From: Xanthobacteraceae bacterium
GTDB lineage: Bacteria; Pseudomonadota; Alphaproteobacteria; Rhizobiales; Xanthobacteraceae
Length of the DNA: 25,745 bases
Direction of reading: 5' to 3'
Assembly: GCA_025929595.1 (NCBI GenBank)
Contig: JAICQA010000004.1
Coordinates: 1-25,745, forward strand
Positions 13,943 through 20,876 of this stretch are shown piece after piece. The translations under genes and the position numbers were made by a program. The first letter of the stretch is position 1; each line of letters starts with the position of its first letter. A model generated the notes under the pieces. The model searched no databases. It was given only the letters and a program-made list of their open reading frames with translations, and had not been told where the DNA came from.

Positions 13943-14064
13943 ACACGGGTTTGGTACCGGATTGGGCCAGTGGAGGCAAGGATGGCGGCTGCCGCATGGC
14001 AGCTATCGCCCGGCGCGGCATTGCGAGCCTTGCCTAATGCGGAGCGACGTACAATCTGCCGCAC

Positions 14065-14937
14065 ATGAACTCGACCCCAGCCACTGTTCTTCCCGCCGGA
14101 ACCGATATCGGCACGGTCACGCTGCGCGTGTCGGACGCCGACCGCGCCTTGCGCTGGTACGGCGACATGATGGGCATGGAGCTCGTCGATCGCACGCCCG
14201 AGCGGCTTTCCTTCGGCGCGGGCGGCAAGCCGTGCCTGTTTCTCGAGGTTCGTCCTGACGCCACGCCGCGCGTCGAGGAGACGACCGGCCTCTATCATGT
14301 CGCGATTTTGGTGCCCGACCGCGCCGCGCTCGGCGGCGTGCTGGCGCGCATCGCGAGCGCGGGCGTGAGGCTTGGCGCTTCCGACCACCTCGTCAGCGAG
14401 GCGCTCTACATCTGGGACCCCGATAACAACGGGCTCGAAATCTATCGCGACCGTCCGCGCAGCGAGTGGCATTGGCAGGACGGACGAGTCGCCATGGCGA
14501 CCGAACCGCTCGACCGACGCTCGGTGGCGGAAGAAGGAATCTCGGCGGGAGTGCATTTGGAGCCAATGCCTGCCGGCACGAAGATCGGACACGTTCATTT
14601 ACAGGTCGGCGATCTGGAAGAGGCGCAACGCTTTTACACCGGCGTTCTTGGCTTCGAGCAAACGGCCGGGCGCGGTGGCGCCATGTTCGTTTCAGCGGGC
14701 GGCTATCATCACCATGTCGGGCTGAATGTCTGGCACAGTCTCGGCGCGCCACAGCCTGCGCCGGATGCGTGCGGTCTTGTCGAATATGAAATCACCGTTC
14801 CCGATCGAGCGGCACTCGATGCAGCAACGGAGCGCCTCGAAGCGGCCGGGTTCACGACGACGGCTAACGGCAACGGAATCCGCTTCCGCGACCCCTGGAA
14901 TATTGCCGCACATATGCGCGTCGCGCGCACCGCATAA
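14065..14937 (+). CDS. Two-domain VOC family protein, CatE-like (catechol 2,3-dioxygenase type)
   Basis: A 290-residue protein with two vicinal-oxygen-chelate domains (about 15-135 and 172-287). Domain 1 has L-R-V-S-D-A-D-R-A-L-R-W-Y, T-G-L-Y-H-V-A-I-L-V-P and D-P-D-N-N-G-L-E-I-Y-R-D-R-P. Domain 2 has G-H-V-H-L-Q-V, F-Y-T-G-V-L-G-F and G-G-Y-H-H-H-V-G-L-N-V-W. These features match the Bacillus CatE/YfiE group, whose members are annotated as extradiol dioxygenases using a metal held by two His and one Glu. The real substrate in this organism is unknown and the family often carries over-confident names. The DMT permease gene starts nine bases after the stop, so the two are probably co-transcribed. 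Confidence 0.85.
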   Translation: MNSTPATVLPAGTDIGTVTLRVSDADRALRWYGDMMGMELVDRTPERLSFGAGGKPCLFLEVRPDATPRVEETTGLYHVAILVPDRAALGGVLARIASAGVRLGASDHLVSEALYIWDPDNNGLEIYRDRPRSEWHWQDGRVAMATEPLDRRSVAEEGISAGVHLEPMPAGTKIGHVHLQVGDLEEAQRFYTGVLGFEQTAGRGGAMFVSAGGYHHHVGLNVWHSLGAPQPAPDACGLVEYEITVPDRAALDAATERLEAAGFTTTANGNGIRFRDPWNIAAHMRVARTA

Positions 14938-14946
14938 GCCCTCGTC

Positions 14947-15885
14947 ATGATTCAATTTTTCCGGCGCCTGTTCGACCGCCTCTATAATGCGCCGTATGTG
15001 CTGCTCGTCTCGACCATGCTGTTCTGGGCGGGCAATGCCACGCTCGGGCGATACGCGGCCGGTTATTTCCCGCCCGTCGCACTCGGCACGCTGCGCTGGG
15101 CGATCGCTGCACTGATCCTGTTGCCTTTCGCGTGGCCCTATCTGCGCGCCGACTGGCCGGTCATCCGCAAGAACGTCTGGATGCTCACCGCTCTCTCGCT
15201 GCTCAGCATCTCCGCCTACAACACATTGAGTTACTACGGGCTGCAATACACGGAGGTCGTCAACTCGGTGATCCTGCAATCGGTCGGCACGCCACTGGTT
15301 CTTGTTTTCACCTTTCTGATCTACGGCGACAAAATCAGCTTCCGGCAGGCAGCGGGCATTCTGATCGCCTTCGCCGGCATCATGCTGATCGTCAGCCGCG
15401 GCGAGTTGTCCGCCCTTCTGGAATATCGCTTCAACGCCGGCGATTTCATCCTGCTGCTCGCAATCGCGGCGTATTCGCTTTACTCGGCGCTCCTCAAAAG
15501 GCGGCCGCCGCTCCACCCGCTGTCCTTCGTGACGCTGACCATGGGCTGGGGCGCGATCCTGCTCCTGCCCTTCTACGCGGCGGAGATCGCGACCGGCTAT
15601 ACCGTCCCGCTTGAGCCGCGGGCGCTCCTGATCCTCGCTTATGTCGTGATTTTCCCTTCGCTGCTCGCGCACTTTTTCTTCTTTCGCGGCGTCGAGCTGA
15701 TCGGCCCCAACCGCGCGGCGCCGACCATGTACACGATCCCGGTCCTCGCCTCGCTGATGGCGATCTTCTTTCTCGGGGAACGGCTCTATCCATTCCACAT
15801 CGCGGGCTTCGCGCTGGTGCTGGCCGGCGTCGTGCTGGCGACGCGACAGCCTCCGGCTGCCGCACCCGCCGAAGTCAAAATCTGA
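14947..15885 (+). CDS. DMT-superfamily permease (EamA type)
   Basis: A 312-residue protein with about ten hydrophobic helices in two repeated EamA halves (about 15-150 and 163-300). Signs are the early M-L-F-W-A-G-N-A, L-R-W-A-I-A-A-L-I-L-L-P, and the second-half N-R-A-A-P-T-M-Y-T-I-P-V with F-L-G-E-R-L. This family exports metabolites such as amino acids across the inner membrane; the substrate cannot be read from sequence. It follows the VOC gene by nine bases. Its stop overlaps the convergent serA stop by 11 nt, with no room for a terminator, so the two transcripts must overlap. Confidence 0.92.
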   Translation: MIQFFRRLFDRLYNAPYVLLVSTMLFWAGNATLGRYAAGYFPPVALGTLRWAIAALILLPFAWPYLRADWPVIRKNVWMLTALSLLSISAYNTLSYYGLQYTEVVNSVILQSVGTPLVLVFTFLIYGDKISFRQAAGILIAFAGIMLIVSRGELSALLEYRFNAGDFILLLAIAAYSLYSALLKRRPPLHPLSFVTLTMGWGAILLLPFYAAEIATGYTVPLEPRALLILAYVVIFPSLLAHFFFFRGVELIGPNRAAPTMYTIPVLASLMAIFFLGERLYPFHIAGFALVLAGVVLATRQPPAAAPAEVKI

Positions 15886-17455
15886 GCGGCTTCGCCGACT
15901 GCACCTGCGGCAGCGTGCGCACCTTGTCGAGCACGGGTGGCGGCAGTTCGCCGTCGATCTCGATCAATGCAATTGCGTTCCCGCCCGGCGCTTCGCGGCC
16001 GACATGGAAGGTCGCGATGTTGATGCCGGCGTCGCCCAGGGTGCCCGAAAATTTTCCGATGAAGCCGGGCTTGTCGAGATTGGTGATGTAGATCATCGAG
16101 GGGCCGAATTCCGCGTCCATGCGGATGCCCTTGATGTTCACGATGCGCGGCCGTCCGTCGGCGAATACCGTGCCCGAGATGAATCGCGACTGACGCTCGG
16201 TCTGCACCGTCACCGTGATCAGGCTCTCGTAGTCTCCCGCGGCGTCGCGCGTCGTCTCCTCGACCACGATCCCCCGCTCCTTTGCGATGATCGACGACGA
16301 CACCACGTTCACATCGCCGAGCATGGGCCGCAACAGCCCCGCGAGCGCCGCCGACGTGAGCGCTTTGATTTTCATCTGCGCGACCGACCCCTCATAGGTG
16401 ATCTGCACCTTGCTGATGCCGGTCTCGGTAAGCTGGCCCGCGAACGAGCCGAGCTTCTCCGCGAGCGTGATGAACGGCTTCAGCTTCGGCGCCTCTTCCG
16501 CGGTGATGGAAGGGAAGTTCACCGCGTTCGAGATCGCGCCGCGCAGGAGATAGTCCGACATCTGCTCGGCGATCTGGAGCGCGACGTTCTCCTGCGCTTC
16601 CGAGGTGGCGGCACCGAGATGCGGCGTGGAAACCACGTCCGGGTGGCCGAACAAGGGATTTTCCTTCGCCGGCTCGACGGAGAAAACGTCGAAGGCCGCC
16701 CCCGCAACGTGGCCGGAATCGAGTGCCGCGCGAAGCGCCGCCTCGTCCACCAGGCCGCCGCGCGCGCAGTTGATGATCCGCACGCCTTTCTTGGTCTTTG
16801 CGAGCGTATCGGCGTTCAGGAGGTTCTTGGTCTTTTCGGTGAGCGGCGTATGGAACGAGATGAAGTCGGCACGCGTGAGCAACTCATCGAGATCGACCTT
16901 CTCGACGCCGATATCCTTCGCCCGTTCCGGCGACAGGAACGGATCGAATGCGATCACGCGCATGCAAAGTCCGAGCGCCCGGCTCGCGACGATCGAACCG
17001 ATATTGCCGCAGCCGATGATGCCGAGCGTCTTGCCGGTGAGCTCGACGCCCATGAAGCGGTTCTTCTCCCACTTGCCGGCCTGTGTCGAAACGTCGGCCT
17101 GCGGAATCTGCCGTGCCAGCGCGAACATAAGCGCAATCGCGTGCTCGGCGGTCGTGATCGAATTGCCGAAGGGCGTGTTCATCACAATGATGCCCTTCGC
17201 GGTCGCCGCCGGCACGTCGATATTGTCGACGCCGATGCCCGCGCGGCCGATCACTTTCAGCTTGTCCGCGGTCGCAATCACCTTCTCGGTGATTTTGGTC
17301 GCGGAGCGGACCGCCACGCCGTCATATTGGCCGATGATCTTGATCAGCTCGTCGCGTTCGAGACCGGTCTTGATGTCGACCTCGATGCCGCGATCCTTGA
17401 AAATCTGCGCGGCGGCGGGAGAGAGCTTGTCGGCGATGAGGACTTTGGGAGCCAT
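15875..17455 (-). CDS. serA: D-3-phosphoglycerate dehydrogenase
   Basis: Oxidises 3-phosphoglycerate to 3-phosphohydroxypyruvate with NAD, the first step of serine synthesis. ATG 17455 gives 526 residues, beginning M-A-P-K-V-L-I-A-D-K-L-S; the frame open to 17497 runs into the repeat upstream. The nucleotide motif G-C-G-N-I-G lies at 148-153. The catalytic set is Arg232 (C-A-R-G-G), Glu261 (S-V-E-P-A-K-E) and His279 (T-P-H-L-G-A). After the NAD-binding domain come the intervening domain (about 320-450) and a C-terminal ACT domain (about 455-526: I-T-N-L-D-K-P-G-F-I-G), the long form that may respond to serine. It lies downstream of serC on the same strand, across a 102-nt gap that contains a palindromic repeat. 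Confidence 0.97.
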   Translation of the reverse strand: MAPKVLIADKLSPAAAQIFKDRGIEVDIKTGLERDELIKIIGQYDGVAVRSATKITEKVIATADKLKVIGRAGIGVDNIDVPAATAKGIIVMNTPFGNSITTAEHAIALMFALARQIPQADVSTQAGKWEKNRFMGVELTGKTLGIIGCGNIGSIVASRALGLCMRVIAFDPFLSPERAKDIGVEKVDLDELLTRADFISFHTPLTEKTKNLLNADTLAKTKKGVRIINCARGGLVDEAALRAALDSGHVAGAAFDVFSVEPAKENPLFGHPDVVSTPHLGAATSEAQENVALQIAEQMSDYLLRGAISNAVNFPSITAEEAPKLKPFITLAEKLGSFAGQLTETGISKVQITYEGSVAQMKIKALTSAALAGLLRPMLGDVNVVSSSIIAKERGIVVEETTRDAAGDYESLITVTVQTERQSRFISGTVFADGRPRIVNIKGIRMDAEFGPSMIYITNLDKPGFIGKFSGTLGDAGINIATFHVGREAPGGNAIALIEIDGELPPPVLDKVRTLPQVQSAKPLRF

Positions 17456-17493
17456 GTGCGTTTGTCCTGTTCGATAGGTTCGGTGCTTGCCGC

Positions 17494-17546
17494 TCATTCC
17501 TGCGAAAGGGAATCCAGCGCTGGGTCCCCGCTTTCGCGGGGACGAG
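17494..17546. repeat. Palindromic intergenic repeat between serC and serA
   Basis: Reads as inverted halves CATTCCTGCGAAAGGGAATC and GTCCCCGCTTTCGCGGGGAC; the second half is itself a perfect hairpin (TCCCCGC-TTTC-GCGGGGA, 17525-17542). Elements with this CATTCCCGCGAAAG core are frequent between genes in many alphaproteobacteria. It could reduce read-through from serC to serA or alter message stability. Confidence 0.7.
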
Positions 17547-17557
17547 CGGCTGGTTAA

Positions 17558-18727
17558 TCAGGCGGCCTTGTTCAGCCCCGCCTTCGCCTGCGCGAAGGCC
17601 CAGTCGAGCCACGGGAAAAGTGCTTCGAGATCGGCGGTTTCCACCGTCGCCCCTGCCCAAAGACGGATGTTCGGCGGCGCGTCCCGATGGCCGGCGGTGT
17701 CGTAGCCCGCATTTTCCTTCTCGAGCGCGCCGTCCATCGCCTTGATGAAAGCCGCCTGGGCGTCCGGCGTGAGCGCCTTCACTGCCGGGTCAATGACGGC
17801 GATGCAGACAGAGGTGTTGGAGCGCGTAGCCTTGTCCCTGGCGAGAAACTCCGCCCACGGCGTCTTCGCGACCCAGGCCTCGACGGCGGCGAGGTTCTTG
17901 TCCGCGCGCTGTTTGAGCGCGGAGAGTCCGCCGATCGACTTCGCCCATTCGAGCGCATCGATATAGTCCTCGACGCACAGCATCGACGGCGTGTTGATCG
18001 TCTCGCCGGTGAAGATACCTTCGTTGAGCTTTCCGCCCTTGGTCATGCGGAAGAGCTTCGGCATCGGCCAGGACGGCGAATAGCTCTCGAGGCGCGCGAC
18101 CGCCCGCGGCGAGAGGATGAGCATGCCGTGCGCCGCCTCCCCGCCCAGCACCTTCTGCCAGGAGTAGGTCACGACATCGAGCTTCGAAAAATCGAGGTTT
18201 TGCGCGAAAGCCGCCGAGGTGGCGTCACAGATCGTCAGGCCGTCGCGGTTCGCAGGAATCCAGTCGGCATTCGGCACCCGCACGCCTGCCGTCGTCCCAT
18301 TCCAGGTGAACACCACGTCATGCGCGAAATTCACTTGGCTGAGATCGGGCAGCTCGCCGTAAGGCGCTTTCAGGATGCGCGCGTCGTTCAGCTTGAGCTG
18401 CTTCACGACATCCGTGACCCATCCCTCGCCGAAACTTTCCCACGCGAGCATGTCCGCCGGGCGCTGGCCAAGCATCGACCACAGCGCCATCTCGACCGCG
18501 CCGGTGTCGGACGCCGGCACGATGCCGATGCGATAGTCGGCGGGCACTTCCAGCACTTCACGCGTGAGGTCGATGGCGCGTTTCAGGCGCGCCTTGCCGG
18601 GCTTCGACCGGTGCGAGCGGCCGAGCAGTGCATTCCTGAGATTTTCGAGTTTCCACCCCGGGCGCTTGGCGCAGGGGCCGGATGAGAAGTTAGGCACGCG
18701 CGGGCGCGCGGCAGGCATCGTCGTCAT
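17558..18727 (-). CDS. serC: Phosphoserine aminotransferase
   Basis: Converts 3-phosphohydroxypyruvate and glutamate to phosphoserine and 2-oxoglutarate, the second step of serine synthesis, with PLP. The 389-residue class V aminotransferase has the N-terminal P-N-F-S-S-G-P, the phosphate-binding G-R-S-H-R-S and the PLP lysine at about 192 in V-T-Y-S-W-Q-K-V-L-G-G-E. This is the alphaproteobacterial/archaeal-like form, not the E. coli type. ATG 18727 follows AAAGGG at a six-base spacing; ATG 18718 is an alternative. The gene comes before serA, and its leader holds a hairpin that may be a regulatory RNA. Confidence 0.96.
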   Translation of the reverse strand: MTTMPAARPRVPNFSSGPCAKRPGWKLENLRNALLGRSHRSKPGKARLKRAIDLTREVLEVPADYRIGIVPASDTGAVEMALWSMLGQRPADMLAWESFGEGWVTDVVKQLKLNDARILKAPYGELPDLSQVNFAHDVVFTWNGTTAGVRVPNADWIPANRDGLTICDATSAAFAQNLDFSKLDVVTYSWQKVLGGEAAHGMLILSPRAVARLESYSPSWPMPKLFRMTKGGKLNEGIFTGETINTPSMLCVEDYIDALEWAKSIGGLSALKQRADKNLAAVEAWVAKTPWAEFLARDKATRSNTSVCIAVIDPAVKALTPDAQAAFIKAMDGALEKENAGYDTAGHRDAPPNIRLWAGATVETADLEALFPWLDWAFAQAKAGLNKAA

Positions 18728-18790
18728 GGTCTACCCTTTCAGATAGGCGCCCCTCGTTGGGGAGGGGTGTCCCACTGACGGCGATACGCC
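18728..18790 (-). promoter_or_regulatory. Possible serC leader RNA element
   Basis: Just before the serC ribosome site the minus strand carries a hairpin CCCCTC-CCCAAC-GAGGGG (18750-18767) and nearby GGGACACCC pairs. A conserved 'serC' leader motif has been described upstream of serC-serA in alphaproteobacteria (Corbino et al. 2005). Position and hairpin agree with it, but I cannot check the consensus from memory. Confidence 0.4.
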
Positions 18791-18905
18791 CGCGCCCTGC
18801 GCCGGTCAAGCCATGCCACAGTTCATGGTGTCGCAGCGCTGGCCGCGTCGTCGCGACCGAAGGCGAAGCCCGAGGGGCCGACAGTCTCGGATCGCGGCGG
18901 AGCGC

Positions 18906-19715
18906 TCAGAACCGGACGCCCAGCCCGCCGCGCGCCGTATGCACGCTCATCTTGATGTCCCCGATGGCGGCAAATCCGACATACTCGTACTCGCCACGCA
19001 GGAACATGCGCGGGACGATCTCCCAGTCGAAGCCGAGACCGGCCGAAAGGCCGTAAGCCCAGGCGCCCTTCTTCGACTCATCGCGCGATTCGGAAATCGG
19101 CGCCTGCGGCACACCGAGGACATATTCGATCGTCGTCACGCTCGCCTGCCGGATCACCTGTGCACGGCCGACAGCGACACCGAGCGTGCCATAGGGCATG
19201 AAGGTGCCGAACGTTGCGCCGCCGCGCGCCCGGATCGACAGGATGTCGGTGAGCTTCGCGCCCATGGTCGACGAAACGAACACATCGTAGTTGCGGGTGT
19301 CCGACGTGGTGACATTGCGCGCAAGCGAGTCCGTGCCGCCGATCATCGCCGACAGATGGCTATAGGTCGCGTCGATGCCGAACACGGTGTCCTCAAACTG
19401 CCAGTTATATCCGACGAAGGCTCCGACCGGCACTGCGTTGCCGTGCCCGTTCGGCGACACCCATTGCGAAACGTTGTGTTCTTCCTCGAGAAGCGTCACC
19501 CGCAGGATGTCGGCGATAATGCTCGAGCCCGTGGTCCCGAAATCGCCGCGCGCGCTGCTGTATCCGACATGCCCGCCAACATAGAAGCCGGACCAGTCGG
19601 AGACCGGCGTCGGACTATCGGTCCATGCATTCGAACCTCGCAATACACCGTAATCCGCGGCCAGCGCCGGCTGCACCAATCCGATCGCTGTCAGGCCGGC
19701 AATCGCCCATCGCAT
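18906..19715 (-). CDS. Outer membrane beta-barrel protein, Omp25/31-like
   Basis: ATG 19715 is preceded by GGAGGAG at a seven-base spacing, so the frame extension to 19730 is excluded. The 269-residue protein has a signal peptide cleaved after about residue 20 (V-Q-P-A-L-A / A-D-Y). The mature part has alternating strands such as W-S-G-F-Y-V-G-G-H-V-G-Y, V-G-A-F-V-G-Y-N-W-Q and F-L-R-G-E-Y-E-Y-V-G-F, and ends in Phe (G-G-L-G-V-R-F), the C-terminal signal of outer membrane barrels. The family is the rhizobial/brucella Omp25/Omp31 surface group of eight-stranded barrels. A second, different member follows at 19847-20674, and both share the DNA motif TTAACCTTAACG upstream. Function is structural or immune-related in relatives; here unknown. 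Confidence 0.88.
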   Translation of the reverse strand: MRWAIAGLTAIGLVQPALAADYGVLRGSNAWTDSPTPVSDWSGFYVGGHVGYSSARGDFGTTGSSIIADILRVTLLEEEHNVSQWVSPNGHGNAVPVGAFVGYNWQFEDTVFGIDATYSHLSAMIGGTDSLARNVTTSDTRNYDVFVSSTMGAKLTDILSIRARGGATFGTFMPYGTLGVAVGRAQVIRQASVTTIEYVLGVPQAPISESRDESKKGAWAYGLSAGLGFDWEIVPRMFLRGEYEYVGFAAIGDIKMSVHTARGGLGVRF

Positions 19716-19755
19716 CGCGAACTCCTCCAAAACTTTCGCGCGCGATCATGATTGG

Positions 19756-19776
19756 TTAACCTTAACGGCGCGTTAG
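19756..19776 (-). promoter_or_regulatory. CtrA-like site upstream of the first outer membrane gene
   Basis: TTAACCTTAACG (19756-19767) followed by TTAA-N7-TTAG (19762-19776), one base from the CtrA consensus TTAA-N7-TTAA. It lies 41-61 nt upstream of the start at 19715. The 12-mer is identical to one upstream of the neighbouring outer membrane gene. Confidence 0.45.
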
Positions 19777-19800
19777 CGCTGCCTTCCAGGACGAAAAGCA

Positions 19801-19828
19801 AAACGGCGCGGCCGAAGCCGCGCCGTTT
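19801..19828 (-). terminator. Strong intrinsic terminator after the second outer membrane gene
   Basis: A perfect 12-bp stem (AAACGGCGCGGC / GCCGCGCCGTTT) with a CGAA loop, followed on the minus strand by a T-rich tail TGCTTTTCG. It lies 19-46 nt after the stop at 19847, before the promoter of the next gene. Confidence 0.85.
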
Positions 19829-19846
19829 GTCCGGCAATCGAGTCGA

Positions 19847-20674
19847 TCAGTACTTGCTAATCAGTGGCGGAGGCGGCGCCCAGTGGCTCACGCCCATATC
19901 CGCCAGCGCCCAGCGCACGCCAAGCTTGATGTCGTGCGAAGTGATGTCGTTGAAGTGCATCGGGTTGTTTAGCGCGTTCACGCCCGTATACGGGATGATA
20001 TCGCCGCTCTTGCCGTCGCCAAGATTGATATAGCGGTACGCGAGTTCGATCGTGAAGTCCGGCGTCACGTTATAGGCGACACCGGCGTGTAGCGCCCAGG
20101 CGAAATTCCACTTGTAGGCTGAGTTCGCGTAAGCCGCTGTATCAACAGGACCGGGCCCGACACCAATGTCGCGGAAACTATGAATGCCGATGCGGCTCGC
20201 ACCGATGCCCGCGCCTACGAAGGGCGTAATGCCCTTCCAGGTGCCGAGATCGAGATAGGCGTTCCACATCATCACCCACTCAGACTTCTTCGCCGTGTAG
20301 TTGTTGTAACCATCGACGGGAGGACCGCCATAGGTATCGAAACCGTGGAAGCCGGTTTCGCCGCGATACTCGCCGGTGATGTCCCACCGAAACCAATTGT
20401 TGTGCCGGTAGCCAAGCCCGAGTCCGAACAACATGCCGGCTTCGAAATTCTTGTCGTGAATCGTGAGGTTGACGGTCGTATCGAACAGCAAGTTGTCGAG
20501 ACTGCGGACCATCTGGTTCGTCATGCCGATGTCGCCGCGCAGGTACCAGCCGCCATATTCGATGATCGGTGGCGGCGGCGGGAGCAGCGGCGGCAAGTCG
20601 GCGGCTCGCGCATGGCTCGTCGCGAGCGCTGCCGTCGCGGCTGCTGCCAACGCGAAAATTCTGAGGCTGCGCAT
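19847..20674 (-). CDS. Outer membrane beta-barrel protein with Pro-rich N-terminus
   Basis: A 275-residue protein. The signal peptide M-R-S-L-R-I-F-A-L-A-A-A-A-T is cleaved after A-R-A (about residue 24). A Pro-rich stretch follows (L-P-P-L-L-P-P-P-P-P), then strands such as Y-G-G-W-Y-L-R-G-D-I-G, L-G-L-G-Y-R-H-N-N-W-F-R-W-D-I-T-G-E-Y-R and P-F-V-G-A-G-I-G-A-S-R-I-G. The pattern is a porin-family (Omp_b-brl type) barrel, known in Bradyrhizobium and Rhodopseudomonas. It ends in Lys-Tyr, so the aromatic outer membrane sorting residue is present. It lies downstream of glmM on the same strand but with a 200-nt gap that holds two CtrA-like sites, so it is probably transcribed from its own promoter and ends at its own terminator. 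Confidence 0.88.
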   Translation of the reverse strand: MRSLRIFALAAAATAALATSHARAADLPPLLPPPPPIIEYGGWYLRGDIGMTNQMVRSLDNLLFDTTVNLTIHDKNFEAGMLFGLGLGYRHNNWFRWDITGEYRGETGFHGFDTYGGPPVDGYNNYTAKKSEWVMMWNAYLDLGTWKGITPFVGAGIGASRIGIHSFRDIGVGPGPVDTAAYANSAYKWNFAWALHAGVAYNVTPDFTIELAYRYINLGDGKSGDIIPYTGVNALNNPMHFNDITSHDIKLGVRWALADMGVSHWAPPPPLISKY

Positions 20675-20760
20675 GATTTCAATCCTTCTGATCGAACGGG
20701 TCTCCCGCCCCTGTGCGGCGGCCCGTCGGTTTCCGAAGCCTGAAAACTGCCAGCGAATGT

Positions 20761-20783
20761 TTAAGGAGGACTTAACCTTAACG
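20761..20783 (-). promoter_or_regulatory. CtrA-like site (TTAA-N7-TTAA) upstream of the second outer membrane gene
   Basis: TTAA (20761-20764), seven bases, TTAA (20772-20775) and an extra C, a full match to the CtrA consensus TTAA-N7-TTAAC. It continues into TTAACCTTAACG (20772-20783), the same 12-mer seen before the first outer membrane gene. About 90 nt upstream of the start at 20674. Confidence 0.55.
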
Positions 20784-20859
20784 TTTAACCACGTCCGTTC
20801 ATTTACGCACGCGCGCGAGCGGAAACGGGCCGAAACGGCGGCCTGGTCCCGGGCAAAGC

Positions 20860-20874
20860 TTAACGAGAGGTTAA
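20860..20874 (-). promoter_or_regulatory. Second CtrA-like site, just after glmM
   Basis: TTAA (20860-20863), seven bases (CGAGAGG), TTAA (20871-20874). It ends two bases before the glmM stop codon and is about 190 nt from the outer membrane gene start. Confidence 0.45.
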
Positions 20875-20876
20875 AA

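Noticed and set aside
16004..17557. Plus-strand open frame of 517 codons
   Set aside because: It lies antisense to serA, whose catalytic motifs and ACT domain are intact. The frame is rich in Arg, Asp and His, as expected for a shadow in GC-rich DNA.
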